A stretch of 63,749 nt of DNA from Kofleriaceae bacterium (GTDB lineage: Bacteria > Myxococcota_A > Polyangia > Haliangiales > Haliangiaceae): the NCBI GenBank assembly GCA_025357755.1, contig JANXOP010000365.1, positions 1 to 63,749 on the forward strand, read 5' to 3'. A model generated the notes under the pieces. The model saw nothing but the letters and a program-made list of their open reading frames with translations, searched no databases and was not told the DNA's origin. This document shows, one piece after another, positions 1 through 10,696 of the stretch. The translations under genes and the position numbers were made by a program. Numbering within the stretch: the first letter of the stretch is position 1; each line of letters opens with the position of its first letter.

Positions 1-223
1 GATCTGGCGAAAGTCGCTCGTTCGAAGAAGCCAACGATCGCGGCTTACGTGGGTGCGCTTCCTGAAGTTGGAACGCGCACTCCCGCTGCCTCGACCGAAG
101 TTGAAGCCGCTGCTGCAGTAGTCGGCTGCATGAGACGTCTACGCGGAAGAGCCGGATCATGGAAATCTCCTTGTCCGGATCTGGTGGGGGCTGCGGGAGG
201 GTGACCTCCCGCGGCTACCCGAC

Positions 224-380
224 ACATCGAAGGCCGCGGTCGGACTGCGGCCGATGAGGATCTCGGGGGATCTCCCACGCAGACGTCCTGCGAAGGTCCG
301 AGTGGTGCCGCGCGGCACATGCGATCGACGAACATCAATGGCCCCGGTGGGACATCGAGCGCCGTGGTCGGGCTGCGGCC
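224..380. repeat. Imperfect 29-bp direct repeat (two copies)
   Basis: Copies lie at 224-252 and 352-380. They share the frame ACATCGA..GCCG.GGTCGG.CTGCGGCC and match at 25 of 29 positions. They sit in the non-coding left edge. Their origin is unknown; a decayed mobile element or a decayed repetitive gene are both possible. Confidence 0.4.
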
Positions 381-633
381 ACTGCACTTCACGTCGCCGA
401 CGAACGGATCAATCACGCCACGCTAAACACGACGAACTGAGATCGCGAACTCGAGCTCAGCCCATCGACGCCATCGTCGGCCAATGGCGTGACCTTGCGT
501 GTACGCTCGCACGGCGCGCTCGAACCCAGTCGCCGAGGTCATTCTAGGCATCGAGCTGCTCGAGTCGCGGGCGTGACCGGCGTTGGCTCGGTCGTCGAAG
601 TGTGGATCGCAAGCCGCGCGATCGTGTTTAGCG

Positions 634-671
634 CCGGCACAGCACGCTCGAGATCGAGCGTGCTGTGCCGG
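634..671 (-). terminator. Perfect 18-bp inverted repeat downstream of the peptidase-like lipoprotein gene
   Basis: The arms at 634-651 and 654-671 are perfectly complementary, with 2 nt between them. The repeat begins 22 nt beyond the stop of the reverse-strand gene ending at 694. That position and the very stable stem suggest a transcription terminator or 3'-end stabiliser. No T-tract follows on the reverse strand, so a classical intrinsic terminator is not certain. Confidence 0.55.
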
Positions 672-693
672 GTCGCACTGCGTGGCTCGGTAG

Positions 694-2298
694 TTAGTGC
701 TTCTTGCCGACGAGCTCGTAGGTCGAGGTCGTCGCGTAGCCGCGCACCATCACGTTGATCGTGGTCGGTTGCGCGAGCGTCACGGTGCAGCTCTCGTTCG
801 AGCCGGACTTGTACGGGCGGCAATCGTAGGTCGCCGTGGTCGGCGCCTTGCCGACGCGAACGTAGAGGTCGGCATCGCCGGTGCCGGTCATGTCGAACTG
901 GTAGGTCCCCGCGGCGAGGGTCGGGGTGGTGAAGTTCTTGTTGCTGCTGTGCGCGATCGTGCCGTGCTCGTTCAGCCCGGCCCATGGCTGCGGCTGCGTA
1001 CCACCACCGGCGCCCGGCGTGAACGTGTTGTCCTGCTCGCCGGTGACCATCACCATCTGCGAATCATCGATGTGCGCGAAGATCTGCTCGTAGGTCTGCG
1101 GGTTGTCGAAGGCGAGGAAGCCGCGGAACAGGCTCATCGACGCGCCGGACATCGAGGCGAAGAACGCCGGCATGCCGTTGTTGACGATGTCGATGTACTT
1201 CCAACCCGTGGTGTCGTCGGTGTTGAGCGACTTGTGCGCCTGCGATAGCGAGCCATCGATGTACGCGAACGTGTCGCAGCCGTTCATGAACACCACGACG
1301 TACTGACCAGCGACCCACTTGCCCGCCGAGGCGAGCGCACGGATGTTCGAGCCGAGGCCGGCGTGACCGTTGTAGACGATGAAGTCCGCGCGGGTCGAGA
1401 GCGTCTCGTAGCGCGCACGGAACGCGGGCTGCGCGAGCCCGTCGTTGACGTTGTCGGTGAGGAGCGCGACGACGTGGATCTTCTTGCCATCGGCGAGCGT
1501 GGCATTGAATTCGACATCCGGCGCCGCGACGCCGGGGCTGCTCGGCAGCGAGGCCGGGATCGTGGTGAGGCCGTGCGTGCCGAGCTCGGTCTTCATCGCG
1601 TTGACGAAGGTGTTGAAGCCGGCGATGCCTTCATCGCCGCTCGTCGCACCGTCCTTGTACTTGCCGAAGATCGCGACGACGTTGAGCGTGTTGTCTTCCC
1701 AGATCTTGGTGTACTCGGGGAACTTGCCGGTCGTCGTGGTCGGGCTCGGCGACAGCGAGGCCGAGACCTTCGTCGCATCCGCGGCGGCGACCGTGCAACC
1801 CGACATCTTCGGGCGGAAGTAATAGAACATCGAACCCGAGTCGACTTCGTGCGCGTCGAAGTCGACGCACTTGGTGCCGTACTTCGTGACGAAGGCTTCC
1901 TGCGCCGCGGCCGACATATCGGTCGGCAGCCACAGATCGATCGCGCTCGGCACCGGGTTCTTCTTCGCCCACACGATCGGCAGCTTCGCGGTGTACGTCA
2001 GCGTGGTGCGCGTGCCGGTCGAGGTCTTCACGATGTTCGAGAGCTCGGCCTTGTCGACGCGACCGACCGCGGTCAGGCCGTTGAGCTGACCGACCGTGAA
2101 CAGCAGGTGGTCCTGGATCGTGCCGCGGTCATCCCACGACGAATCGACCGTGACCTTGCCGTTGAAGGTCGCGTCCAGGAAGATGCCGCCCGCGCTCGCA
2201 TCCGCCTTGCCATCCTCGGCCTTCACCTCCTCGCCCTCGTAGGGGTCGACATCGGTGCATGCAGTGAAGAGGATCAAGGAGGCGAGCAGGCGCTTCAT
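694..2298 (-). CDS. Lipoprotein with clan CD-like peptidase region and C-terminal PPC domain
   Basis: A secreted lipoprotein of 534 residues. The start giving MKRLLASLILFTACTD is preferred over the ATG six codons upstream because it yields a standard lipoprotein signal with lipobox FTAC. The middle region contains VYNGHAGLG (His about 312) and VVFMNGCDTF (Cys about 341). This His-Gly then Cys order after hydrophobic strands recalls gingipain (C25) and caspase-like clan CD peptidases. The last ~80 residues (FTTPTLAAGTYQFDMTGTGD through ADLYVRVG) look like a bacterial pre-peptidase C-terminal (PPC) domain. Peptidase activity is inferred from motifs only; a non-catalytic relative is possible. 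An 18-bp inverted repeat follows the gene. Confidence 0.7.
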   Translation of the reverse strand: MKRLLASLILFTACTDVDPYEGEEVKAEDGKADASAGGIFLDATFNGKVTVDSSWDDRGTIQDHLLFTVGQLNGLTAVGRVDKAELSNIVKTSTGTRTTLTYTAKLPIVWAKKNPVPSAIDLWLPTDMSAAAQEAFVTKYGTKCVDFDAHEVDSGSMFYYFRPKMSGCTVAAADATKVSASLSPSPTTTTGKFPEYTKIWEDNTLNVVAIFGKYKDGATSGDEGIAGFNTFVNAMKTELGTHGLTTIPASLPSSPGVAAPDVEFNATLADGKKIHVVALLTDNVNDGLAQPAFRARYETLSTRADFIVYNGHAGLGSNIRALASAGKWVAGQYVVVFMNGCDTFAYIDGSLSQAHKSLNTDDTTGWKYIDIVNNGMPAFFASMSGASMSLFRGFLAFDNPQTYEQIFAHIDDSQMVMVTGEQDNTFTPGAGGGTQPQPWAGLNEHGTIAHSSNKNFTTPTLAAGTYQFDMTGTGDADLYVRVGKAPTTATYDCRPYKSGSNESCTVTLAQPTTINVMVRGYATTSTYELVGKKH

Positions 2299-2425
2299 GC
2301 ACGGCGCAAGGAGCAAGCCCGGTGCCGCACGCCACGTGGCCTAATGCCCCGATTTTGTTGCAGTGCCCGAAGAGCGGACCGCGCAACTCGAGTAGCCAGG
2401 CAACAGGCGGATCAGGCGGATCGGC

Positions 2426-2659
2426 TCAGGTCTCGAACGCGATCGTCATGCTGTCGTCGTCGCCGAGGCCCTTCTCGAGCATCGCGAGCAACTCGGGATC
2501 CGCGTCGTTATCCGACAATAGCTCGATCGTCTCGGCGTCGATGTCGTAGTCGGTATCGTCGGAGTTCGCATCCTCGAGCTGTGCGACGAGGAATGCTTGA
2601 TGTGCATCGGAGATGGTCCCGATGTCTTCGTCTTTATCGATCCGTATCACCCGCGGCAT
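2426..2659 (-). CDS. Small acidic protein, unknown function
   Basis: Encodes 77 residues beginning MPRVIRIDKDEDIG and extremely rich in Asp and Glu. It has no signal peptide or membrane segment, so it is probably cytoplasmic. The start is chosen at MPRVI rather than 12 codons upstream because the longer form would run nearly to the start of the divergent oxidoreductase gene and adds an atypical His/Arg/Pro leader. The gene is divergent from the FAD oxidoreductase at 2695, leaving about 35 bp for both promoters. I do not recognise a named family. Confidence 0.6.
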   Translation of the reverse strand: MPRVIRIDKDEDIGTISDAHQAFLVAQLEDANSDDTDYDIDAETIELLSDNDADPELLAMLEKGLGDDDSMTIAFET

Positions 2660-2694
2660 GTTTGGAGTCTGCCGAGGGTGCAGCCCCTGGGTCA

Positions 2695-3732
2695 ATGGGC
2701 TACAAGCGATCCGTGGGCGACCTGCCGGCCAGCGCGAACGTGGTCATCATTGGCGCCGGGTTTGCGGGTGTGGCGACGGCTTGGGCACTCCAGCGGCTTG
2801 GCATCAGCGACGTGATCGTGCTCGAGCGCGAGGTCCAGCCGGGCCGGTTCGCGAGCGGGCGCAGCGCAGGCCTCGGTCGCCAGCTCGCCGAAGATGAAGA
2901 CACTACACGGTTGACCGTGCGCGGCGCCGAGCTGATGCGCCAGCTGCCGGCGTGGGCCCCGACCGGGGGCGTGCTCTCGTTCGATGACGAGGTCACGGCG
3001 AACGCGTATCTCGATCGCGCGCGCCGTCACGACGTCGCGGTCGAGCCCGGTCTCAAGGACCTCGTGATGGCGCGCTGGCCGCAGCTCCCGGATCTCCGGA
3101 TCACGCACGCGCTGCTCGTGCCGAGCGATGGCACGATCGATGTCGGCGGTCTCCTGTCCCTGCTCTCGCAGGGCGTCCGGATCGAAGTCGCGACGCCGGT
3201 CGTCCGCGTCGAAGCTGCGAATCGCGGTGCGAGCGTCATCACCGCGCGGGGCTCGATCGCAGCGCGCGTGGTCGTCGATGCGTCCGGCGCGTGGGCGGGC
3301 GAGCTCGTCGCGGGTGAGCCGCTCGCGACCTTCAAGCGCCACGTGTTCATCCTCGACGCCACCGTCGGCGAGTGGACGCCGTGGCTGTGGCACCTCGGTG
3401 CCGGCGAGCTGTACGTGCGCCGCGATGGTGCGAGCGTGCTGTCATCGCCATGCGATAGCGCCGCGTGTCCTCCCGGTCATCAAGAGCCGGATCTCGTCGG
3501 CGAGGCACACCTGCGGCGCTTGCTCGACGAAGCGAACTCCGATCTCGCTGGCCTCCCGATCACGCGCCGGTGGGCGTGTCAGCGCGCGTTCACCGAGGAT
3601 CGCAAGATGCGGCTCGGTCGCGATCCGTCGAAGCCTTGGCTCGTGTGGGCCGCGGGCCTCGGTGGTCACGGTGCGACCGCGGCACCGGCGGTCGGCGAGC
3701 GCGTCGCGGCTGCGGTCGTCGAAGCGCTCTAG
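2695..3732 (+). CDS. FAD-dependent oxidoreductase, DAO family
   Basis: Encodes 345 residues. The N-terminus carries a dinucleotide-binding fold, VVIIGAGFAGVATAWAL (GxGxxG at about residues 20-25), followed by VIVLEREVQPGRFASGRSAG, typical of the D-amino-acid oxidase / glycine oxidase family. The C-terminal WAAGLGGHGATAAPAVGERVA is the usual second FAD-contacting segment. It is a soluble flavoenzyme that probably oxidises a small amine or hydroxy acid; the substrate cannot be read from the sequence. The frame stays open far upstream, but only the part from ATG 2695 has family character. It converges on the lipoprotein gene ending at 3763. Confidence 0.85.
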   Translation: MGYKRSVGDLPASANVVIIGAGFAGVATAWALQRLGISDVIVLEREVQPGRFASGRSAGLGRQLAEDEDTTRLTVRGAELMRQLPAWAPTGGVLSFDDEVTANAYLDRARRHDVAVEPGLKDLVMARWPQLPDLRITHALLVPSDGTIDVGGLLSLLSQGVRIEVATPVVRVEAANRGASVITARGSIAARVVVDASGAWAGELVAGEPLATFKRHVFILDATVGEWTPWLWHLGAGELYVRRDGASVLSSPCDSAACPPGHQEPDLVGEAHLRRLLDEANSDLAGLPITRRWACQRAFTEDRKMRLGRDPSKPWLVWAAGLGGHGATAAPAVGERVAAAVVEAL

Positions 3733-3762
3733 GTCTTCGGGCTCGCACGCTCGCGCTGACAG

Positions 3763-4071
3763 TTACTTCGCTTCGTCACACTTGCCGATGCCGCTGTCGC
3801 CGCTGATATCGCTCGCAGCGAGCGCGCAATCGACGCGGGTCTTGGTCATCGTCTTGGTGCACATCGTGAGGAAGTCTTTGCCGCGCAAGGCCGTGATCGC
3901 GGTCTTGGTCTTGGCTTGCTCTTGCTTGGCCGCATCGCCGGCGGGTGCGTTCGCACCGCCCTTCTTGAATTCGAGATCGACGAGGTGATCCATCAGCTGC
4001 TTGCACTGATCTTCCGAGGGACCATTCTTGCAGCCCAGCACCAGGACCAGGGCAACCACCACGCTCTTCAT
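3763..4071 (-). CDS. Small lipoprotein, unknown function
   Basis: Encodes 102 residues. MKSVVVALVLVLGCKNG is a clear short lipoprotein signal with lipobox VLGC, so the mature protein should be membrane anchored outside the cytoplasm. The mature part is charged, has several Cys residues (LTMCTKTM, VDCALAA, GIGKCDEAK) and no recognisable domain. It lies 4 nt upstream of the reverse-strand TPR lipoprotein region, so it may share a transcript with the 4076-7281 genes that precede it. Confidence 0.65.
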   Translation of the reverse strand: MKSVVVALVLVLGCKNGPSEDQCKQLMDHLVDLEFKKGGANAPAGDAAKQEQAKTKTAITALRGKDFLTMCTKTMTKTRVDCALAASDISGDSGIGKCDEAK

Positions 4072-4075
4072 CCCG

Positions 4076-5727
4076 CTATTTTATCACCAGCGCGCTACGC
4101 AACGTATCGATCCGGCGTTTGACATCCGGAACCGGGTGGAGGGCGAGGGCCTGGTCGAGCAGGTGCGCCGCGGTCTTGCCCTGGTGATCGGCGGCCCAGG
4201 CCGTTGCGAGGTGTAGGAGGATCTCCGGCTCGCGCGGCGCGAACCGCGAGGCGTGGTCGAGGGCGCGAATGGCCTCGCGGATCCGCCCACGCTGGAGCAA
4301 CAACCAACCCCACGAATCGAGGATCGCCGGGTCGCCAGGCGAAAGCTCGCGCGCATGGGCGAGCCAGGCCTCGGCCTCGTCGAGGTGCTCCTTGCGCTCG
4401 GCGTAGAGATAACCGGCGAGGTTGAGTGCGCTCGAATGATCCGGATGCGCGGCGATCAAGGGCAAGAGCAGCCGCAGCGCGGCGACGGGATCGGCGACGT
4501 GATCTTCGAACCGCGCGCGGACGAGCAGCGCTTCGGGACTGGGGCCAAGCGATGCGACGAGCGCCCGTCCGTCACCGACCGCACCCGCATCGGCCGCCGC
4601 GATCGCCGCGGTGTACGCGAGCTCGAGATCTTTCGGTGCCGCGGTCCGCGCCGGCTCGAGCAGCTCGAGCGCGCGCTTCGGCAGCTGGGCCGCGATCAGG
4701 GCGGAGGCCGCATAGCGCCGCGCGAGCGCGAAGTTCTTCGAGCCCAGTGCGATCGGTGCGATATCGGCGACCGCGAGGGGCTCGCCCGATCTGGCGAGCT
4801 CGCCGGTGACGACGTGCAATTGGGCGAGCGCGAGCGCGCCCGCCTCGCCATCCTGCGCGGCGATGTGTTGCGCGACCGCGGTCGCCTCGGCGATCCGGCC
4901 GAGTCCTAGATCGAGGCGCAGCACCGTCGCGAGCGCGTCGAGATCGCTGCGATCGTCGTCGAGCAGCGTGAGCAGATCGATCGCGGCCTGACGATCATCG
5001 GCTTCGCAGAGCAACCAGAACAGCTCGTCGGCGATATCGAGCGGTTGCGCGGATCGATCGAACGCGCTGCGGGTCTGGAGGATCGCTTCGTCGAGCTTGC
5101 CGAGCCGGCGCAACGTGCGCGCGAGATCGAGCCGCGCATCGATGTGATCGGGATCCTGCTCGAGCACCGCGCGCAGCTGCGTGACCGCGCCGGGCAGATC
5201 CTTCGCGAGCAGCAGGCGCTGGGCGAGCCGGTAGTGCCCGTCGGTCGAGGTCGGGACGCGCGTGACGAGCTCGCGCAGGGTCGCCTCGGCCGCCTTGCTA
5301 GCGTTGCTCGCGAGCTGGACGCGGGCCAGGCCGAGATAGGCGCGTTCGTCATCGGCCTCGAGCTCGATCGTGCGGCGATACGCGCGTGCGGCGTCGGTCG
5401 GCGCTTCCTTCTCGAGCAGCTCGCCCGAGGCCAGCCAGACCTGCGAGTGCTCGGGCCACTCGGCGCGCGCCTTGGCGAGCACCGCGCGCGCTTCCGGACC
5501 GCGCTTCGCCTTCGCGAGCGCGCGCGCCTGCTCGATCGCGATGCTCGGCTGATCGGGTGCCGCCGCGGCGGCCGCGGTGAGCTCGGTCGCCGCCTCGGCC
5601 CAGGCCTCGCGATACATGGCGAGCTTGCCCGCGAGGTAGTGCGAGTACGCATCGCGCGGCAAGGGCCTCATCGCGACCGGCTTCGCGTGGTGACACGCGA
5701 CGAGTACGGCGATGAGGACGACGTGTT

Positions 5728-5731
<4 letters not shown>
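4076..5731 (-). CDS. TPR-repeat lipoprotein
   Basis: Encodes 551 residues. The TTG start at 5731 gives [18 protein letters not shown], a lipoprotein signal with lipobox LVAC. The rest consists of tetratricopeptide repeats (for example [60 protein letters not shown]), as in outer-membrane or periplasmic scaffold proteins. The start overlaps the stop of the upstream carboxyltransferase gene in a TTGA arrangement, which implies translational coupling. The frame is open farther upstream, but that part is antisense-phase shadow of the carboxyltransferase gene. The protein partner is unknown. Confidence 0.75.
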
Positions 5732-7281
<1,550 letters not shown>

Positions 7282-7367
7282 GGCGAGTATCGTAGCGTTT
7301 GCCGCGTATAATTCTATCGCGTGAGCGCGAGAAACGCGGAACCGTGGTGAACGTCAAAGGAAGCGCG

Positions 7368-7901
7368 ATGTCGTCGCGCATCCTCTGGGTCCAGCTCGGA
7401 CACGGTGCGGCCGGGTTCGAACGCTTGGTCGCGCAGTGCAGCGCCGAGCTGCGCGCGAATATCGAACGCGGCTTCACGAAGGCTCGCTGGTATCCGCTCG
7501 CCCAATTCATCGAGCTCAACGAGCAGGTCGATCGCGTGTTCGGCAAAGGCGATCTCGCGCTCGTGAAGCAGATGGGGCGCTACAGCGCCGATGCGAATCT
7601 CACCACGATCTATCGCCTGTTCTTCAAGGTCGGCAGCGTCCAGTGGATTCTCGGTCGCGCGGTCAGGCTGTGGAGCGCGCACTACGATGCCGGCTACTTC
7701 GAAGTGATGACGCGTGGTCAGCGCGGTGCGGTCTTGCGGATGCGAGGGTTTCCCACGCCGCATCGCGTGCACTGCCTCGCGGTCGCGGGCTTCATCGAGC
7801 GCTCGCTCGAGCTCTCCGGTGGTAAGCGACCGATCGTCAACGAGGCGAAGTGTCGGCTGCGCGGCGACGAGTTCTGCCAGTTCGATGCCGGTTGGGCCTA
7901 G
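7368..7901 (+). CDS. V4R / TIGR02265-like conserved protein
   Basis: Encodes 177 residues from the ATG at 7368, chosen because AAAGGAAG lies five nt upstream; GTG 7347 is also in frame. There is no signal peptide, so it is probably cytoplasmic. The C-terminal segment NEAKCRLRGDEFCQFDAGW matches the C..RGD..C.F pattern of V4R and TIGR02265 (DUF2378) proteins, which are abundant in Myxococcota and related to the haem-NO-binding fold. The helical middle (VDRVFGKGDLALVKQMGRYS) also fits. The function is unknown, possibly small-molecule sensing. It is divergent from pccB and converges on the kinase gene with a 6-bp gap. Confidence 0.65.
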   Translation: MSSRILWVQLGHGAAGFERLVAQCSAELRANIERGFTKARWYPLAQFIELNEQVDRVFGKGDLALVKQMGRYSADANLTTIYRLFFKVGSVQWILGRAVRLWSAHYDAGYFEVMTRGQRGAVLRMRGFPTPHRVHCLAVAGFIERSLELSGGKRPIVNEAKCRLRGDEFCQFDAGWA

Positions 7902-7907
7902 TCGGGC

Positions 7908-9620
7908 CTAGCTGATAAATGCGCGCGTGATCGCGAAGGCGAGCAGCGCGACGAGCACGGCGCCCGCGATCAGCATCCATGGCTGCACGGTCTTCGTCGG
8001 TCGCGGGCCGGAGGCTTGGACCTGTGTCGGTAGCGACTGCGGCGGCTGGGGCGCACGCGTATAGACCGGGCGATCGAAGTTTTGCGCGGCGATGGGCGGA
8101 CCCCACGGTGTGAGCGGCAGGCTCGGCGCCGGTGGCGCCTGCGGCACGGACGGCATCGGCGCTGCAGGCGTGCCCGGCTTCGGCTTCGCGATCATGGTCG
8201 CTCCGAGATGCGAGGGCGGTGGTGGTGCCGCTGGCCGCGGCACGACCGGTTGCGGTCGTGGCGTGCGCTGATACAGGCGCGTGGCTTCGCTCTGGTTGAA
8301 GTTCTGGTGCGGCGGCGTGTTGCCATCGACGGGCGTGATCGGCAAGACCGTCGGTGGATCATCGAAGCGCTGATCGATCGCGGTGCTATCGGGCTCGTCG
8401 AAGTGCTCGAGCGGTGCGATCGCTCGCGTCGCTTCATCGCTCGGCGCGCGCGTGCGGCGCCGTGGCGGTGCGGGGGAGGGCACCTCGCCGGAGTCGCGTG
8501 GGCCGGTCTCGCGGAGCAGGCGTAGCTGATCGCCGGAGAGCTGTGCGAGGCGAGTCTCCTCGTCTTCGAACCGATCGATCACTTCGCGTGCCGCGATGAT
8601 CACGCTCTCCTCGGCACCACTGAACGCATCGGCGGTGTGGATCCGGATCACGGTCGCCTCCGACGCATCGAACTCGTTGACGAGCGCGCGCACCGGTGGC
8701 GCCTGCGGTGCGGCCTCCTCGACCGAGGCGATGAGCTTGGCGAGCTCGGTCGCCGGATCTCCGACCGCAACATCGAGCGAGTAGCGGAGCGCGCGGAGCT
8801 TGTTGCCGAGCGCGCCCGGACTCGGCCAGCGCCGGGTCTTGTCGCGCGCGAGCGCGGTCATCACGATGTCATCGACCTCTCGGGGCAGCCGTGGATCGAG
8901 CTCGGTCGGACGGCGCACCTGCGGCTCGCGGACCGCGCGCAGGGCTTCGAGATCGCCGAGGCCCGAGAACAAGCCGCGATTGCAGAGCAGCTCCCACATC
9001 AACACGCCGACCGAGAACACGTCGCTGCGTGGATCGAGATGTTCGTTGCGCGCCTGCTCCGGCGAGATGTACGCGAACTTGCCTCGCACCGCCCCGCCGT
9101 GCGTCGCATCCGATTCAGCGCGCTTCGCGATGCCGAAATCGGTGAGCTTCACCTCGCCCGCGCGCGACACCAACACGTTCGAGGGCGAGACATCGCGATG
9201 GACGAGTGCCATCGGCCTGCCATCGGGGCCGCGCGAGGTCACGGCGTGCTCGAGCGCCTCGCAGATCTCGGCGCCGATGTGGAGTACGAGATCGAACGGG
9301 AGCTTGCGGCGCTGGGCGGCGAGCACGCGCTGGATCGCGCCGATGTCCTTGCCATCGACGAACTCCATCACCAAAAAGTGCTGACCGTCATCACCGAGGC
9401 CGACGTCGAAGATCTGGACGATGTTGCGATGTTTGAGCAGCGACAGCACCTTCGCCTCGGCGATCAAAAGCTCGACGAAGCGCGGATCCTGCGACAGGTG
9501 CGGCAGGATGCGCTTGATCGCGACGGGCTTCTCGAAGCCGCCGGCTGCCACCGCGCGACCGCGGAAGATCTCGGCCATGCCGCCGACGCCAATGCGGTCG
9601 AGCAGCTCGTAACGCGTCAC
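7908..9620 (-). CDS. Serine/threonine protein kinase, tail anchored
   Basis: Encodes 570 residues. The N-terminal kinase domain has the glycine loop GVGGMAEIFRG (about 11-21), catalytic Lys in VAIKRI (36), HRDVSPSNVL (141), DFGIAKR (161) and SPEQ (186), so all key catalytic residues are present. A proline-rich, low-complexity linker of about 200 residues follows. The protein ends in a single hydrophobic segment (MLIAGAVLVALLAFAITRAF), which would place the kinase in the cytoplasm as a tail-anchored protein. No extracellular sensor domain follows the membrane segment. Substrates are unknown. It is divergent from the serine hydrolase gene. Confidence 0.92.
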   Translation of the reverse strand: MTRYELLDRIGVGGMAEIFRGRAVAAGGFEKPVAIKRILPHLSQDPRFVELLIAEAKVLSLLKHRNIVQIFDVGLGDDGQHFLVMEFVDGKDIGAIQRVLAAQRRKLPFDLVLHIGAEICEALEHAVTSRGPDGRPMALVHRDVSPSNVLVSRAGEVKLTDFGIAKRAESDATHGGAVRGKFAYISPEQARNEHLDPRSDVFSVGVLMWELLCNRGLFSGLGDLEALRAVREPQVRRPTELDPRLPREVDDIVMTALARDKTRRWPSPGALGNKLRALRYSLDVAVGDPATELAKLIASVEEAAPQAPPVRALVNEFDASEATVIRIHTADAFSGAEESVIIAAREVIDRFEDEETRLAQLSGDQLRLLRETGPRDSGEVPSPAPPRRRTRAPSDEATRAIAPLEHFDEPDSTAIDQRFDDPPTVLPITPVDGNTPPHQNFNQSEATRLYQRTPRPQPVVPRPAAPPPPSHLGATMIAKPKPGTPAAPMPSVPQAPPAPSLPLTPWGPPIAAQNFDRPVYTRAPQPPQSLPTQVQASGPRPTKTVQPWMLIAGAVLVALLAFAITRAFIS

Positions 9621-9655
9621 GTTGCGGGCAATTTACCATGATATGGCTGAACGTG

Positions 9656-10696
9656 ATGGACGCGATCGTCAGGCTCGTCGACGCAGCGCTCGAGGGCGGG
9701 CTCGGCTCCGCGATCGCGGTCTCCGTGGGTGACGCAGGTCGCGAGGTGTTTCGCCTGGTTCGTGGTCACACCCATCGCCTCCCGGTGCGCGGAACGCTCG
9801 TCACCGAAGCGACGCCGTTCGACCTCGCGTCGCTCACCAAACCGATCTCGACCGTCGCCTGCGCGATGGTGCTCGTCGGTGACGGTGCGCTCGATCTCTC
9901 GGCTCCGATCCGGCGCTGGTTACCAGCTTCGGCGAGCACCGCGACCGTGCGCGACCTGCTCGGTCACGCTGCCGGGTGCGTCGCCCACGTCGAATTCTTT
10001 CGCTGGTTGCGTGGTGCGCGGCCCGCCGATCCTCGCGCGGCCCTCGTCGAGCGCGCGCAACGCGTGCCGGTCGCCGCCGCGAAGCCGGTGTACAGCGACC
10101 TCGGCTTCATCCAGCTCGGCGCGATCATCGAACGCGCCGCGGATCGTCCGCTCGAACAAGCCTTCGCGGACTTCGTCGCCGGTCCACTCGCGCTCGCCGC
10201 TCGCTTCGCACCAACCCCGATCGCCGGCGCGGTCGCGACCGAGCTCGACGAGCGAGGCGTGGTCACCGGGCTCGTGCACGACGAGAACTGCTTCTACGGC
10301 GGCCGGATCTGCGGCCACGCGGGCTTGTTCGGATCGATCGACGATGTCGCGAAGTTTGCCGCCGCGATGGTGATGCCGAAGGAACGGTTCCGACCCGCGG
10401 TGGTCGAGCGCTTCTTCACCGAGGCGCCGACCCCTGGCGCCGGATGGCGGCTCGGCTGGGATACGCCCTCGACGACACCCGGCGTCTCGCAGATCGGCGA
10501 TCGCTGGCCGCGCACCGGCGCGGTCGGGCACACCGGGTTCACCGGCACGCAACTCTGGCTCGATCTCGCGAAGCGACGCTGGGTGGTGGTGCTCGCGAAT
10601 CGCGTCCACCCGACCCGGTTCGGGTCGACCGCCGAGCAGATCAAGACCCTGCGCCGCGCGGTCGGGGACGCGGTGATCGACGCGCTCGATCGCTAG
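9656..10696 (+). CDS. Beta-lactamase-fold serine hydrolase (class C / DD-peptidase type)
   Basis: Encodes 346 residues. It carries the penicillin-recognising signatures of the beta-lactamase / D-alanyl-D-alanine carboxypeptidase family: SLTK (nucleophile Ser about 59, Lys 62), YSDLGF as the YxN-like motif, and GHTG (HTG) in the C-terminal part. Members hydrolyse D-Ala peptides, esters or beta-lactams; the substrate cannot be read here. No signal peptide is evident, so it may be cytoplasmic. ATG 9638, six codons upstream, is an alternative start with no better ribosome site. Its stop interlocks with that of the convergent C39-like gene. Confidence 0.8.
   Translation: MDAIVRLVDAALEGGLGSAIAVSVGDAGREVFRLVRGHTHRLPVRGTLVTEATPFDLASLTKPISTVACAMVLVGDGALDLSAPIRRWLPASASTATVRDLLGHAAGCVAHVEFFRWLRGARPADPRAALVERAQRVPVAAAKPVYSDLGFIQLGAIIERAADRPLEQAFADFVAGPLALAARFAPTPIAGAVATELDERGVVTGLVHDENCFYGGRICGHAGLFGSIDDVAKFAAAMVMPKERFRPAVVERFFTEAPTPGAGWRLGWDTPSTTPGVSQIGDRWPRTGAVGHTGFTGTQLWLDLAKRRWVVVLANRVHPTRFGSTAEQIKTLRRAVGDAVIDALDR

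Larger units (their letters stand above)
1..693. other. Gene-poor left edge with possible gene remnant
   Basis: I see no convincing complete gene here. A forward frame is open from the window edge to a TGA at 202-204 (about 67 residues, beginning DLAKVARSKKPTIAAYVGAL) and could be the C-terminal end of a gene starting outside the window. I do not recognise it. From about 205 to 540 the sequence holds degenerate repeats, with short overlapping frames on both strands that show no consistent codon bias. From 540 to 693 there is only the strong inverted repeat listed separately. Confidence 0.3.

Noticed and set aside
1..204. C-terminal end of an IS110-type transposase at the left edge
   Set aside because: The GCMRRLRG string faintly recalls transposase ends, but no second motif or terminal repeat is visible and the frame is too short to judge.
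1363..2694. Long upstream extension of the FAD oxidoreductase frame
   Set aside because: It lies antisense to two well-supported reverse-strand genes and has no flavoprotein character until the Met at 2695.
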